Made by a program: the position numbers and the translations under genes. The notes under the pieces were generated by a model. That model had not been told where the DNA came from. It did no database searches and saw only the letters and a program-made list of their open reading frames with translations. A DNA stretch of 64,000 nucleotides from Papilionanthe hookeriana x Papilionanthe teres (taxonomy: Eukaryota; Streptophyta; Magnoliopsida; Asparagales; Orchidaceae), in contig CM040430.1 of NCBI GenBank assembly GCA_022702705.1, positions 81,037,239 through 81,101,238 on the forward strand, read 5' to 3'. Below are positions 11,294-23,243 of this stretch, piece after piece; the first letter of the stretch is position 1, and each line of letters opens with the position of its first letter.

Positions 11294-12453
11294 ATGGCTC
11301 TACGATAAAAGAGGCGACTTGACTTTGACGAGACTCAATTTTTAAACACTAAGGCTCAGTCAAGGTACAACTCTATCATCAAAGCGAAAAAATGCATTCA
11401 GAATAGAGTTTTCGAGAACCCAGGAGGAGAAGTGGAACAGACTACTAAGGAGCAAAATTAGGAAAATTTTTGTTATTCGACAAACAGAGCTACAGTATAA
11501 GTTGTAAAGGAGTCTTACGCCAACCTGACCCAGATAAAGAACGTGCCTATAAAGGTCAGAGGATTTTTAGTTGATTTTAATGCTGCTCGGTAAATTCTTT
11601 CTACGGAGTGCAAGATCCTTATACCAGCGATTATGAGACGTTTGGAACAATGGAATGTCCGCTGGAGAATGTGATTGACTTTCTCACCGATGGGAAAGAA
11701 CTTAGAAAATGAAGCAAAGTGAACGGGTAAACTTCCCTCTTTCTATGATGAATGCCACCTCTAAGGCTTGACACTATTTTATTTGCTCTACTTTATTACC
11801 TCCTTATCATTATAGTGAAGTTTCGAGGGATAGAGCAGTTCCGAATTTTTGTATTCATAACAACAGAAGTATAAATGTGGGAAATATTATTTATAGAAAC
11901 ATATTAGCCATTGCAAAAAGTGAAACAGGAAGAGGACTAGGACATCCTGGTCTGATATATGCACTCTGCCAGTTGGCTGGAGTAGAGGTTAGAGATGATG
12001 AGGAATGGGTTCATCCTATGAAACCTGTTACAAAGGCTAATATAAAGACTTATGAATCCCATGAAGGATGGAGATCTGGGACAACGAGCTTTGCACCTTC
12101 AACTAGTAGGGATATTCCCTCTACTAGTTATGACCCTCCTGCCTATAGTTCTCCTACACTCCATGACTTGATGAATGAACTGACTCTGCAGCAAAAAAGT
12201 TTTGAGAAGTTTGATGAAAGGTTGGAGCATATAGATCAGAGGATTTGAGGATTAGAGCGGAGGCACGATTATGATAGTGAATATCTCCAGAGGCATTCTA
12301 AGTTTGAAATAGCTTGCTATGATTCTGAGAATCGCTATAGAAGAGGAGAGCTTGATGTGACATTTCCGGAGTGCTCTCGTTATACACACTACTGACCTCA
12401 ATCCACTCGCCGACCGGGGAGATGAGGATATTGGATGGGATTTTGATATTTGA
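11294..12453 (+). pseudogene. Athila env-like ORF 2, gamma
   Basis: Second env-like ORF, in tandem behind the first. ATG 11294 is followed by AL, a stop, then KRRLDFDETQF. Further blocks are VVKESYANLTQIKNVPIKVRG, then after a frameshift SINVGNIIYRNILAIAKSETG, then RGLGHPGLIYALCQLAGVE. The C-terminal part is Ser/Thr/Pro-rich and then coiled-coil-like (LTLQQKSFEKFDERLEHIDQ), ending DIGWDFDI and TGA at 12451-12453. The open part 11877-12248 is the longest intact piece. The homologous ORF of element delta is 34862-36010. It diverges strongly from env-like 1, so the duplication is old. Confidence 0.8.
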
Positions 12454-12573
12454 CCTTAGATTCTGTGATTAGATGCTTTTGTTATGTGTGTATGTTTGTT
12501 TTATTTGATTTAGTATTTCTGATCTGTATTTGTATTTTTAATTATTATGTTGTTGATATTATTTAAATTAGTT
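12454..12573 (+). other. Start of gamma 3' UTR, before unit B
   Basis: Short AT-rich stretch between the env-like 2 stop and the insertion site of unit B; it continues at 19872. Confidence 0.6.
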
Positions 12574-12578
12574 GCAGC
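12574..12578. repeat. Target-site duplication GCAGC, left of unit B
   Basis: GCAGC directly precedes the TGTTGACC end of unit B and recurs directly after its other end at 19867-19871. Confidence 0.9.
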
Positions 12579-12582
12579 TGTT

Positions 12583-12603
12583 GACCTCATTTTTGATGAG
12601 GTC
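12583..12603 (-). other. Terminal hairpin of unit B
   Basis: GACCTCAT and ATGAGGTC flank a TTTTG loop, 4 bases inside the end. It is the same structure as 7432-7452, so it has been kept in two separately inserted copies. Confidence 0.8.
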
Positions 12604-14916
12604 TTCTCTTCTTCTTTTTAGTACTTAGGATCTAGCCTTAGGCTTTTCCTTTGATTATCTTAGAGGACTAGAATTGGGATCCACCACCTAGAATTTCAAA
12701 CCACTTCTTAACTCCCTACAAACTCTACAAACTTGACTATAGACCCCTAATCACCTAGAGGGTTGAAATCAAATGTGGAAGTTTAAAGGATGAGTTCCTA
12801 TAGGACTCTTTGGCCTTAGATCGCCTCAGGTTAGGCGGTCCGGTGAAAGGCTAACTTACACACACACACTACATTTATACACTACACTTTCACACACCTA
12901 TACCTAACTTGACCTCCTGACTCATGTAGGTGATTCACATGGATGGTCCTTAACCCCTGAGCCTTTGGCTAAGAGGGTTAGGAACAACATATTGGATGCC
13001 TCAAATAAGTCCCTTCATGGCTCATGTGGGCTTGATATGGCTTCATGGCTCAACCAAAATAATTTCATTCCACTTATATTCACCCAATCTTCAATTTTCC
13101 AAATTTTCAATTTTTGACCCCCGGGACCCTACACCCGCTTAGCCTACCCAAAACCCTTGAAACTACCCAAAATTTGCAAAATCACCTAAATTGCCCAAAA
13201 TTCCTCAAAACCAATCCCAAATATTTCCACATCACTCAAATTGATCATCCATACCCAAAAATACCAAGAATTCCAAAAATACCTCCCAATACCCTCCAAA
13301 TACCCAAAATACCCCCCTTTGACCCAAAAATCCAAAAATTCAGAAAATTCTAAAAAAATTCCATAAAATCCAAAATATTCCCAATTTCATTTTGTTAAAC
13401 TACACCATAGGCCAATTTTGTCAATTTACCCCAATTTTGTCAAAACCCCCAATTTGACCCATTTTAACCCTAAGTGAACCCAATGTCAAACCAAACCTAC
13501 CCAATTGACCCAAATTATGGTCAAATTCAATTCTAAACTTCAATTCAACATTCCCAACACCAATCTAGACCAAATCCAAGTCCAATTTGATTGACATTTG
13601 GATCCAATTTCACTTTTGGCCTTAAAGCCCAATTTGGACCCATGACCCAAACCTAACCCAAACTCACCCAATTCAACTCCAATTAACCCCAAATCTTTTC
13701 TAAACCTTTCTTAGCATCCCCACAAACAAAAAACTAACATGATTTGCCCAAAATTTAGGCCCAAACCCCACTCAAATTCAACCCAAAGCTAAAAGGCCCA
13801 ATTTTGACCTAAACCCAAACCTAACCCAAATGAGCCCAAACCCCAAAATCAAAGTCCAACCAAAGTCAAAACCTCTTTTAAACACTCCCATAAACATTTC
13901 CCAACATTAATTTTACATCAATTTCAACCCTAGCCCAACATTGGCCCAAGTTATCCCAATTTGACCTATATTGGCCCATTCACCAAAGGAGCCCAAATTC
14001 AACCCAATTCAAACCCAAATCACTCCCAATTTGCTCCAAGTCACTCATGACACATCTATGAGCTAAACCCAACAATTATTTGGCCCAAGCCTTTACCAAA
14101 ATTTCATCCTAAAATCCATTTTGAAATCCAAAAGCCCACTTCCCTAAACCATTTTAAAAGCTCATTTTCACCAAATACAAAAGCCCAAAATTGGCCCTAA
14201 AGCCCACATGGCAATTTCTTTTCATCATACCTTTAATTGATATCAACCCTAAGTTTCAAAATCATCATTAAACCATTCCAAATCAAGCTTCATACAAATT
14301 CCCATCAAATTACCAAAAATTTCTAAAATCCATTTTCATGAAATTGACCAAGCTTTTCCCCAAGCCAAAGACAAGCCATGCAAGCCATAGACAAGCCACA
14401 TGACGCCATGGAAGGTTTGACATGTGATCAAGCCATTAATGGAAAAAGGAGGAGCCTCTTTTAATCCCCCTTAAAAAGGTTTTAACCCTTTTAATGCTTC
14501 ACCTTAATCCATGATTAATCAAAATATTCATGGATGGTGACTTCTCCACCCTTTCCTAGCCGATCCATCTGATCCTCCCTCGGCCCCAAATCAGCCATGG
14601 GGAGGTGAACCAAGCCCAAAAGGTGGGTTGACCCATTTGGACCCAAAATGAGCTCCTCCCCCATTCCATTTCAATTCAACTCCTTTACACATGTCCATGG
14701 CCAATCGACCGCACTAAGCCCCACCCCGACCTCCCCGACCTCGAGGGTGACCCGACCCCGGCCGGCCGCCCACCACGGCCGCCGAAAACCACTGAGCCGA
14801 GAGCTCACATGTGAGCCCAAACTTGGAATTCTCACCGCCGAGCTGCCCCATCCCCGCCTTGCCAAAAGCAGTCGATCCCAAGCCCTAACTCTCCCCGGGA
14901 GGCCCTCCACCCTCTC

Positions 14917-14926
14917 CTATTTAAAC
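14917..14926 (-). promoter_or_regulatory. TATA-like site of unit B
   Basis: GTTTAAATAG on the minus strand, at the position of the unit A site 5075-5083, with the same conserved downstream block. Confidence 0.4.
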
Positions 14927-15040
14927 ACCACCCCCTCTCGGCCATGAGAGGTGCTAAACCGGATCTTACCGAAACTCGCCAAAATTATTCCGAACACTTT
15001 CCATACTTAGAGCGAGCTTGATCCCTAGTGCCAATTTGCC

Positions 15041-15313
15041 CTAATCCCCACCAACGTAACCCGATTTCTCGACCAAAATTCCACCCAAAACTAGGACACT
15101 TCTCCACAGTGGATCAATCCTCAAATTGATTGGTCCTACACCTTCACCGTACCAAGAGAAGGAGTCCACCAAAGAAAGCCCCTCTCCGAGCCACCCAGCT
15201 TGCTCCAGACTCCAAGCTTTGTGATCGGCTGTGGTCGAAATCATACCTAGGCGATTCATCAGACTAGGAGACTTCATCTGGAGCTTGCTGGGATCCAATC
15301 GAAGGTGACACAA
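15041..15313 (-). other. Conserved ORF of unit B (coding status unknown)
   Basis: A 90-codon frame homologous to the C-terminal two thirds of 4588-4959 in unit A. Shared peptides include NRL, EGVGP, SVLVLGGI and VEKSG, and both frames terminate at the same place. No known domain. It lies upstream of the TATA-like site in the sense direction, which argues against it being the product of that promoter. Confidence 0.3.
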
Positions 15314-17499
15314 CCCTCAGATTGAAGCCACACTTCTCTGAGCAAAGGTATGAGCTAATTCTTCATCCCGAGCTTCTGGAGATTCTCCATTTCAAATGCT
15401 TTAATTTCAATGCATGATCACCGTATAGATGTGTTCGTCTCTTCAAGACGAATCCATAGAGCATAAGAACACGAAAATCCATTGAGTTTTGAGTGAGATA
15501 TTAGGGATTTAGTGTGGACGGCTCTCGGGTGAGGACGCTTGGGGACGATGAACGGATGCCGTCCATTTAATACACGCGCGGACGGACGGCCAGGATCGCG
15601 TCGGATCAGGAGATGGAACGACACAGCGGGGCCCCGGAGCGCTGAGTTAGATGGCGGCGTCGAACCAGAACGCGCCGCGTGGCCTTTCGGAGCTGCCGAG
15701 GTTGACGCGGCGCCGCGTGGATAAATAGAAAATTAGGGTATTTTTGATTTATTTAATTCCCCTAAACTTCAAAAATCCATAACTTTGTGTAGGAAAATCG
15801 AAAAATAAAATAAAAATACCCTCTCGCTCGAGTGAACGAGAGGAGAATAATGTGGAAAAGAAATTATCTAATTTCATCAATTATTTTATTTTTAATGATT
15901 TATTTCCCTTCGCATTGTTTTAATTCTCCATGCATATAGGAAATTCACCATGGCATGAGACCATAGGGCTTTTGAAGCCTCTGAATTTGGGAACATTCCC
16001 TGAATTTTCCAAAGTCAGAGGTCATCCCTATAAGAAGTTATTGATTTTTCAAATTCATGTTGCTGTTTTGAGTATTTTAAATCTAATAATTAACATATTG
16101 TGAAATAAATTCTAGGAAAATTTGGTGATGTCTCTTATGACCAGAGGACCCTAGGAAAAATAGGTTTTGAGTTAGTTCATTTAAAATAACCCTAATTGGC
16201 TTAAACACCCAAAATAGCTCCTTAATTAATTAGAGCTAACCACACATCAAATTGACTTTAAATCAATTCTCCACTGACCTTTAGGATCAGAGGAACCCAC
16301 CATAAATGGGCTGATTAAGCCATTTAGTCAATTTGAACTTTAAAAATTCATAACTTTCAAAATACCTTTCAAAAATTCACCAAATTGGTTTTGGAGCCTC
16401 TCTGATATCAGGGAAATTCAAAAAAAAATTAAAATTTCAATTTTCTAAAAAAAGTTGATTTTTTGGTATTATTTTAATATTTTAATAATTAAAAAATAAT
16501 AAAAATCACAAAAATAATAAAATTCACCAAAATGTCACATTTTGAATTTTAATCACTTAAGAACAAACCCCATATTTTTCTTAGGTCTATTTATCGAGAT
16601 ATTAAATTTTAAAGCCCTAGGGTAATTTTAAAACTTAAAAAAATGTATTTTTTAGCATTTCCACTAAAATAATTCTAATAAATCAAAGAAAAATTAGAAA
16701 ATTGCAAAAATTGATTCTCTAATTTCCTTGATATCAGAGAGATTTTTGAAAAATATAAAATTTATTTTTCAACCCTTATTTTATTTTTAAATTAATTAAT
16801 ACTCCAAAATTTAAAATAATTATAATAAAAATAATATTATTTAAAAAATCACCAAAATTGGTCCAAGTGGTCCTCTGGTCATTAGCAATGTCCCATAATT
16901 TTCTTAAGGACAGAAACTTTCCCTTGGTCATATTATTAAATTTTCCTTAGAAATTTCTATTTTCCACCAAAAATAATTACATAAATAAATTAAATACAGA
17001 AAAATCACATTTTCTCCTCTCATGTCTTTATTGACATATGAGTGAAGTCACATAAAAATTTCAAGTTCATTTAAGCTCAATTTAGTGAGTTATGAAAATT
17101 ATTAAGCTCGAAGGGCAAAAATGGTAATTAAAATTTTAACCTTTAATTAAAACTTTAGGTTTAATAAAATTAACAAATAAAATATTTGATCTTAATCTGA
17201 TTTGGATGATTGAAATTCAAATAATTAAAGGGTAGAAACCTACTAAACAATTTGAAAATAATTAAAATAAACTTTAATTAAATAATTGATTAAATTTGGA
17301 AGAATAATAAAGTTGGAATTATTAAAATGGGGATATTATTAGAAAGAGATTTATTCTTTAATTTAAAAAATCCCTAAATTAATCATCTCAATAATATTTA
17401 ATTCCTAATTAAAATTATAATTCAAATTTAAGTTTTAAAATGATAAAGGACTTAATCATTAAAATTAAATTAAAAAAGTTAAATTATTAAACTTTTTTT

Positions 17500-17765
17500 A
17501 AATTTTCAATTAAATTAAAATCAAAAAATAAAATTAAATTAAAGATTAAATTAAAATAAATCAAAAAAATAAATAAATTAAATTAAATTAAATTAAATTA
17601 AATTAAATTAAATTAAAACATATTAAATTAAATTAAATTAAATTAAAATAAAAATCAAATAAAATTAAAATTAAAATTAAAATTAAAATTAAAATTAAAA
17701 ATTAAAATTAAATTAAAATTAAAACTAAATCAAATTAAATTAAATTAAAGTTAAATTAAATTAAA
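17500..17765. repeat. (AAATT)n-like pentamer tract in unit B
   Basis: Tandem AAATT/AAATTAA repeats, the inverted counterpart of 2130-2460. Confidence 0.85.
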
Positions 17766-19866
17766 AATGACATTACCTAAGACATGAAAAAATAAATATA
17801 AAGCAACTCGAACACTATTCCAAATTTAAACCATTTAACCAAGTTAAACTAAATCACAAATCGCTTGAACATTAATTTGCCCTCGAAAGCTTTGGTTATC
17901 ATAACTCCTAAACGGAACATTAAATGAAATGTTACTCCATTTATAGGATATTCAAATGTCCTAGTTCACTGAGTAAGATAACAACAAAACTCGAATTCCT
18001 GGACGATTAATTCATTTGTATAATTAAATTCATTTGGACTTAAAACAATTCTAGCAATATTGAAAAGATGTTTAAGATTCTTCTTAAGCACTTCCTCAAT
18101 ATGATACGATGTTTATAAGAACAACTAAATTTAATTATTCTTTGATGAAGAAAATCGTCCTCAAACCAAAACACAAAAACCTAGACGTCATAGGAAATGA
18201 CTAGCTATAGGATTAGGAATTTGGTAGAAAACCATAACCATTCCCTTAGCTTTATCTAGGAACTTGTTTAAATATTCTAATTGTGTTTTAAGTGCAGCTT
18301 GGAATGACGGGAAGACCCTCCAGGTACGCTTTTATTTTATTGCAATTTACCTTATTGCAATTTATTTAATCGCATCGCACTTACTTTTCTTGCATGATAA
18401 ACAACTCGTTGCATGAAAACCCACACCTTTAGGATAGTCCCTAAAACTGAAACCAAAACTAAATTAAAAGTCATTGCAAGATAAAATTCACCGCCACAAC
18501 ATTTCAAAATATAAACAACTCAAAATTTAATCACAAACAGAACACAAAACTACAATTACAACTAAATTAAAACGTCCTGTTGGATGATCGGGAATACCTC
18601 GGATGATGTAACCTACGTGTTGCTAACGGGATTTCCCACGGTCTAACCGAAAGTGTGGAACTCATTCAGTCGAGTTTAAGCAAATTCATCCGGACTAAGT
18701 GAATCCGATAAAAATAACGATGCCGAAGGATGGAACCGCGGGATCTTAACCGGTGTCGTTATAATCAACTTTAAGATTTGTTTTAATTAAAACACAAAAA
18801 CACTTGGAAATTAAGACTTCTCTAAACCAAAACACTTCTCTCATCTCCTGATTCATGACTTCTAAAACTAAACCTCTGCAACAATAAGGAGCTTGGAGCA
18901 TGGTGGGCAGCACGGCCATCGTCATTAGCAAAACCTGAGTCTACTTCAGCAAAACTTTCTTAGAATTAAATGACCAAGCCATAGGACTTCGTGGTAGTTT
19001 GCCTAGTGCAACATAAATCCTCAACTCTTCGTTAGGCACTTGCATGATCATATCATGTAAATTAAGCCCTAACCGGTCTTAGGACCCCGAGGTAGTCGTT
19101 TGGTACGACACAAGCCCTCACATCTTCCAGGCTATTTGTGTGATTTTATCACACAAATATAAGTCCTAATTAATTAAAATTGGCAAGATCAAAACATTAA
19201 ATAAACATTAGGACTTTCCTAAATCTAAGCCAAACAATAGGATAGTCGGGAAATTACCGAAGTTCGCTTCGAATCTGTAATTTCTCCTACCTTTCTTCCT
19301 TTGAATTCCCAAAACAAAATGTTCCAAATTTGATCCATTCCCTATTAAAATTCCAAAATTCAATCCTCGAAAACTTAAACTTTGAAATTCTTGAGAGCAA
19401 GAGCTACCGATTATTATCGAAAGTTTTCTTAGGTGATTCCCGTCACTTAAGATGTAATTAACTATAGTGGGCTTGCCCTTATAGGGAATTTTAAAGAACC
19501 TGAGTAATATAAACCCCGTTTAATGCTTTCATATTAGCGGGGAATTTGTCGACTTATAAAATTGGTTCGCGGATCAAACGGATGTCACAAACCTTTCTAG
19601 TTTATCTAATCGAGCCCTATTATCAAGCAAAGGTGTCTATTCTTCGGGATAGATACACGGTCTCGTGGTGCGGTGCTCGTTTATGTGAACTATTTGGGAT
19701 GTGAAATCAGTTTGATTTCATATCTTAAAATTTTCAAATTTAAAATTATTTTCAAAATCAAATACTACTTTTCAAATTATTTATTTAAATTAAAAATTCA
19801 CCGCACAATTTCTGTTAGGCGACCTCCTTTTCAAAAATACAATACAACCTAAAAATAATGCCGACA

Positions 19867-19871
19867 GCAGC
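19867..19871. repeat. Target-site duplication GCAGC, right of unit B
   Basis: It follows the ...GCCGACA end of unit B and is identical to 12574-12578. Confidence 0.9.
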
Positions 19872-20209
19872 TTCTTTGTTTTTATTATTGCAGACCGTGA
19901 TTGTAACTCTAAAAGTGAAATTAGTAAACAGTTTGTGGTTTTTTTTGTAAAATGTGCTTATTACTTTAATTTATAGAGTAATTAATTGTGATATGTATTG
20001 TGTACTTATTTCAAAATTTTCTTGCCCAGCAAATTCTCTAATGTTATATGTGTGCAGAAAGTTCTTACCAGTACAGGTTAATTAAGTGATTAGATGTGAA
20101 AAGAACCTAAAAAAACTTCAAAAAAAGGGGGAAATACCTAAAGCACGAATGTATGATTTACATTTACAGTATCTTTTCTTTACACCTATATGATTAGATA
20201 GAAAAATTT

Positions 20210-20231
20210 AAGTTTAGGGGAGGGAAAAATA
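20210..20231 (+). other. Upstream polypurine tract (second PPT), gamma
   Basis: AAGTTTAGGGGAGGGAAAAA lies about 0.9 kb before the PPT that abuts the LTR. Beta (28580-28600, minus) and delta (34363-34384, minus) have the same tract at the same distance. Confidence 0.6.
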
Positions 20232-21110
20232 AGATTAACTATTAAATGTTCTCAATTAAATATTTTCAAAAATTATTATAAAAAAGATTTCTGTAGTGAA
20301 TTTAATTCAGTAAACTAGAATTAATTTATTTAACTATTATAGAAGGTTAAAAGAAATATTTTTTAGTGATTAAATTAATTTTGTGGATTAAGATATTTGG
20401 AATAAGAGAATAAAAATATAGTTAACTATTTAAAGTAAGGAAAACTATATTTTGAAATATTAAATTCTTAAGTATTTAGTTGAGAAAGAAAAGATTGGAA
20501 CTCAATGATGTAAAAACTATGAAATATATATAACGTAAGGAAATGTTTCAAGTTTCAAATTTAAGAAGGGGAAAGTGAAGTTCAAAATCATTAACAGGCT
20601 ATCCAGATACAATAATCATCACTTGAAAAAGAAAAAGAAGGATTGAAAAACAATCACTGAAAGGAAAATGAAAAAATATAGGATTGAAATGCAATCCAAA
20701 TAAAATGAAAAAGTAAGTAAGGAGAAGCTTGAGGAGATGCTTTATCAAAAATTAGCTTCATTTGAATCAACCTAAAGGGTAGACTCAATTACATTTTTGA
20801 ACTTATATATATGGATTAGTATTTTTACTAAGTAGTGTTTTCATGAATTTTCTATCATCTGAATATCCTAAGTAATTTAATATTGCAACATATAATCATT
20901 CATGAAATGAATAGAAGACTAGAACTCTTAAACTTGATGACTAGATAGCCTTACATCTATAGAGTTAATTTAATTATTTGAAAATCTTTCTAATAAGCTT
21001 TATTATAATATTTATTTAAATCAAATTCATAGTATTTTTGAATTAAAGTTTTACTACAAATAATCATTACTTTTATGTAGTATCAAGATTACTTGAGGAC
21101 AAGTAATAGT

Positions 21111-21126
21111 TAAGTTTGGGGGATTT
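21111..21126 (+). other. Polypurine tract abutting the LTR, gamma
   Basis: AAGTTTGGGGGATTTT is followed directly by the TG of the LTR. It would prime plus-strand synthesis in reverse transcription. It is conserved at the LTR edges of beta and delta. Confidence 0.8.
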
Positions 21127-21313
21127 TGCCCAAAGAAAAATATATTGAGAAATTCATACCGATTTTACATTGATTTTGATGATATTTTAGTTTAAAGAAA
21201 GGTATTTTTTAGGTCTTGTTACAGGAATGAATATTAATAGACAATGGAGCAAATAGATTCGAAAAGGAGCGAATCTGGATCAAAAAGGACCAAAAGAGAC
21301 AGAAGTTGATCTT

Positions 21314-21486
21314 GGCCGCCGACGGCAAGGAATAAGCCACCGACAGTGCATTTTTCCAGAGAATACAGACTATTATAAGGGAGCACGCCGATGGCAAGAT
21401 CGAGCCCCCATACAGCGAGCCTTAGCAGTTGGCCCATGTTCTAGAAGCCCACCGACGGCGCCAACGAGCCCGCCGATGTTGAGAAG
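21314..21486 (+). promoter_or_regulatory. GC-rich motif cluster in U3 of LTR-a
   Basis: Variants of CCGCCGACGGCAAGG occur about 80-250 bases upstream of a TATA-like TTTAAAAAG at 21567-21575. GGCAAGATCGAGCCC here nearly matches the pre-env-1 cluster of the same element. Confidence 0.55.
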
Positions 21487-21566
21487 GTCGGTTCAGGCAA
21501 AGATTCATCGAATGTGGACTCCTTTTGAAGAGGTGCTTAAGGAACCTTTGTAAATTTTTCTACCTC

Positions 21567-21575
21567 TTTAAAAAG
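21567..21575 (+). promoter_or_regulatory. TATA-like site of LTR-a
   Basis: TTTAAAAAG is the only TATA-like word just downstream of the GC cluster. Delta has CTATAACTTTAAAAAG in the same place. Confidence 0.4.
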
Positions 21576-22655
21576 AGACGAATTTATGCTGAAAAGGGGA
21601 GTCCAGGGAGTCCAAGGAGAGTCTGTGTGTGTCCTAGAGAGTTTAAAAAGAGTTAGTACAGTGTCTTTGAAGAGTCTAATAGTGAGTAAGTGAGTTTAGT
21701 TGAGTGTGTTGTACAGGAAAGAAGAGTCAGAGGAACTTCAAGGAGTCTGCTTGGGGAGAAATTTGAGATAAGTTGTGTTTACTATTTTGTAACTTTGATT
21801 TTATATATGAAATCCAAGTTTTGTGTTAATCTTCCTAAGCATTCTAAGTAGTCTTCTCTGTCTTTCTCCTTGTTTTGAGATTTTGTGAAATGGAAAATCG
21901 AATTATTTGTGCCTAAAATATTCAATAAAAATTATGATCATCTTTTTACATAAATCTTAATTTACTTTCAATCTAGACAATTGATCTGTTAAAATATGTT
22001 GATTTCACAACTAAAGTAAATATTACATCCGAGATTTTAGGAAGTCAAAGTCATTGAAAGGAGGGTGCAAATAAATAGGGAAATATTATTTATCGGGCGT
22101 AGAATTGGAGATTTTAGAGTGACAGACTAAAATCCTTAATTTGGTCCTATCGTTTAGGTGCTGAAATGTAGATATTAGCCCTCAGGCGAGGGGAACGTGG
22201 GAGCTCCGAAGAGAGAGTCGGTATCCTCCCAGCCTAGCCACAGATTCAGTAACCAAGCATAGGATTAGTTAATGTTCTTTATGTCTGGACCAAAGGCTAA
22301 AGAATAGGAATGCTCCTATTTGGCACAATATAATTCTAACTAATTTAATTATCTGTTCACTTAATTATCTTAACAATGGGGAGGATACTTTTGTATATTG
22401 CATCTTTCCATTCAACATTAGTAGTAGAATTTAGTATAATTATTCTTTATTTACGTTTATTAGATAGTTATTTCAACTGTTGTAATTAGTTCGTAATCTC
22501 TAAACTTCCCTGTGGGATCGATATCCAGGACTCCATTAGAGCCCTGTATTACTTGAACGATACGTATACTTGCATTGATAAGGGGTAACATTGCTGTTAT
22601 TGAATATTTATTTTTACACTTGTTAACACTTATAAAGTTACGTATCCCGTTGTCA

Positions 22656-23240
22656 TCCAGCTAACTTATCCAACATCTGATCCAAGAAAGGTAAAGGAAA
22701 ATGATTCTTTCTAGTGGCGTTGTTTAATTTTCAATATTCAATGCAAATTTGCCATCCAGTAACTTGTCTTGTAGGGATTAATTCATTTTTTTTATTAACA
22801 ATGACAGTTACACCTCCTTTCTTCGGAACACAATGAATAGGACTTACTCATTGACTATCTGAAATAGGATAAATAACTTCAGCATCTAACCATTTCAAAA
22901 TCTCTTTTTTTACAACCTCTTTCATAATTGGGTTCAATCTTCTTTGAGGTTCAATAGTGGGTTTACAATTTTCTTCCATTAAGATCCTATGCATACAGAT
23001 TGAAGGGCTTATTCCTTTTATATCTGCAATAGTCCAACCAAAAGCTTTCTTATAGTTCTTCAGAACTCCTATTAATTTTTCTTCTTGATCTTTACTTAGT
23101 ATTAAAGATATAATTACATGTAAAGTTAATGAATTTCAAAGAAAAGCATACTTTAAATGTGCAGGTAAGATTTTTAATTTGCAGTTCAGGTGCTTTTCAA
23201 TTGAGGGTAAAAGTATATCATTGTTAGTTGTGTCTAAAAT
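22656..23240 (-). pseudogene. Athila-like reverse transcriptase, N-terminal part (alpha)
   Basis: Minus-strand frame just downstream of the protease. It shows the blocks expected before the palm of Ty3/gypsy RT: LKILPAHLKYAFL, KKAFGWTIADIKGISPSICMH, then NPIMKEVVKKEILKWLDAEVI, YPISDS, VSPIHCVPKKGGVTVI, IPTRQVTGWQICIEY and NNATRKNHFPLPFLDQML. Several in-frame stops interrupt it (one after ISDSQ, one before KLNNATRK). The frame ends at LAG where LTR-a of gamma begins, so the YxDD catalytic box, RNase H and integrase are missing here and should lie beyond gamma. Confidence 0.9.
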
Positions 23241-23243
23241 TTC

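Larger units (their letters stand above)
12579..19866 (-). mobile_element. Unit B: complete 7.3-kb TG..CA insertion with 5-bp TSD
   Basis: On the minus strand it runs from TGTCGGCATTATTTTTAGG (19866 down) to GAGGTCAACA (12579) and is bounded by a perfect 5-bp duplication. It is collinear with unit A along its whole length in opposite orientation: GC-rich block at 14600-15720, C/A-biased block at 13080-14500, AT pentamers at 17500-17765. No gag, protease, RT, integrase or transposase frame is visible. I find no internal copy of one end near the other, so it is not an element with short LTRs. TG..CA plus a 5-bp TSD is the signature of retroviral-type integration, and a very long solo LTR is my first choice. 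Confidence 0.85.
19872..21126 (+). other. 3' UTR of element gamma (continued)
   Basis: Non-coding AT-rich DNA between the env-like ORFs and the LTR, resuming after unit B. It parallels, in the other orientation, 27649-29091 (beta) and 33485-34861 (delta). It holds a purine-rich stretch around 20620-20740 and two polypurine tracts, listed separately. Confidence 0.75.
21127..22655 (+). mobile_element. LTR-a: 3' LTR of element gamma
   Basis: 1529 bp from TGCCCAAAG to ...CCGTTGTCA. It follows the PPT and is collinear with the inverted LTR-c and LTR-b: shared words include CGATACGTATACTTGC, GGGATCGAT near the end and GCTCCTATTTGGCACAAT in the middle. Directly after it the minus-strand RT frame of alpha begins, so the right flank is the integration site. 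The predicted 5-bp duplication is TCCAG (22656-22660), whose partner would lie left of the window beside the 5' LTR. Confidence 0.85.
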
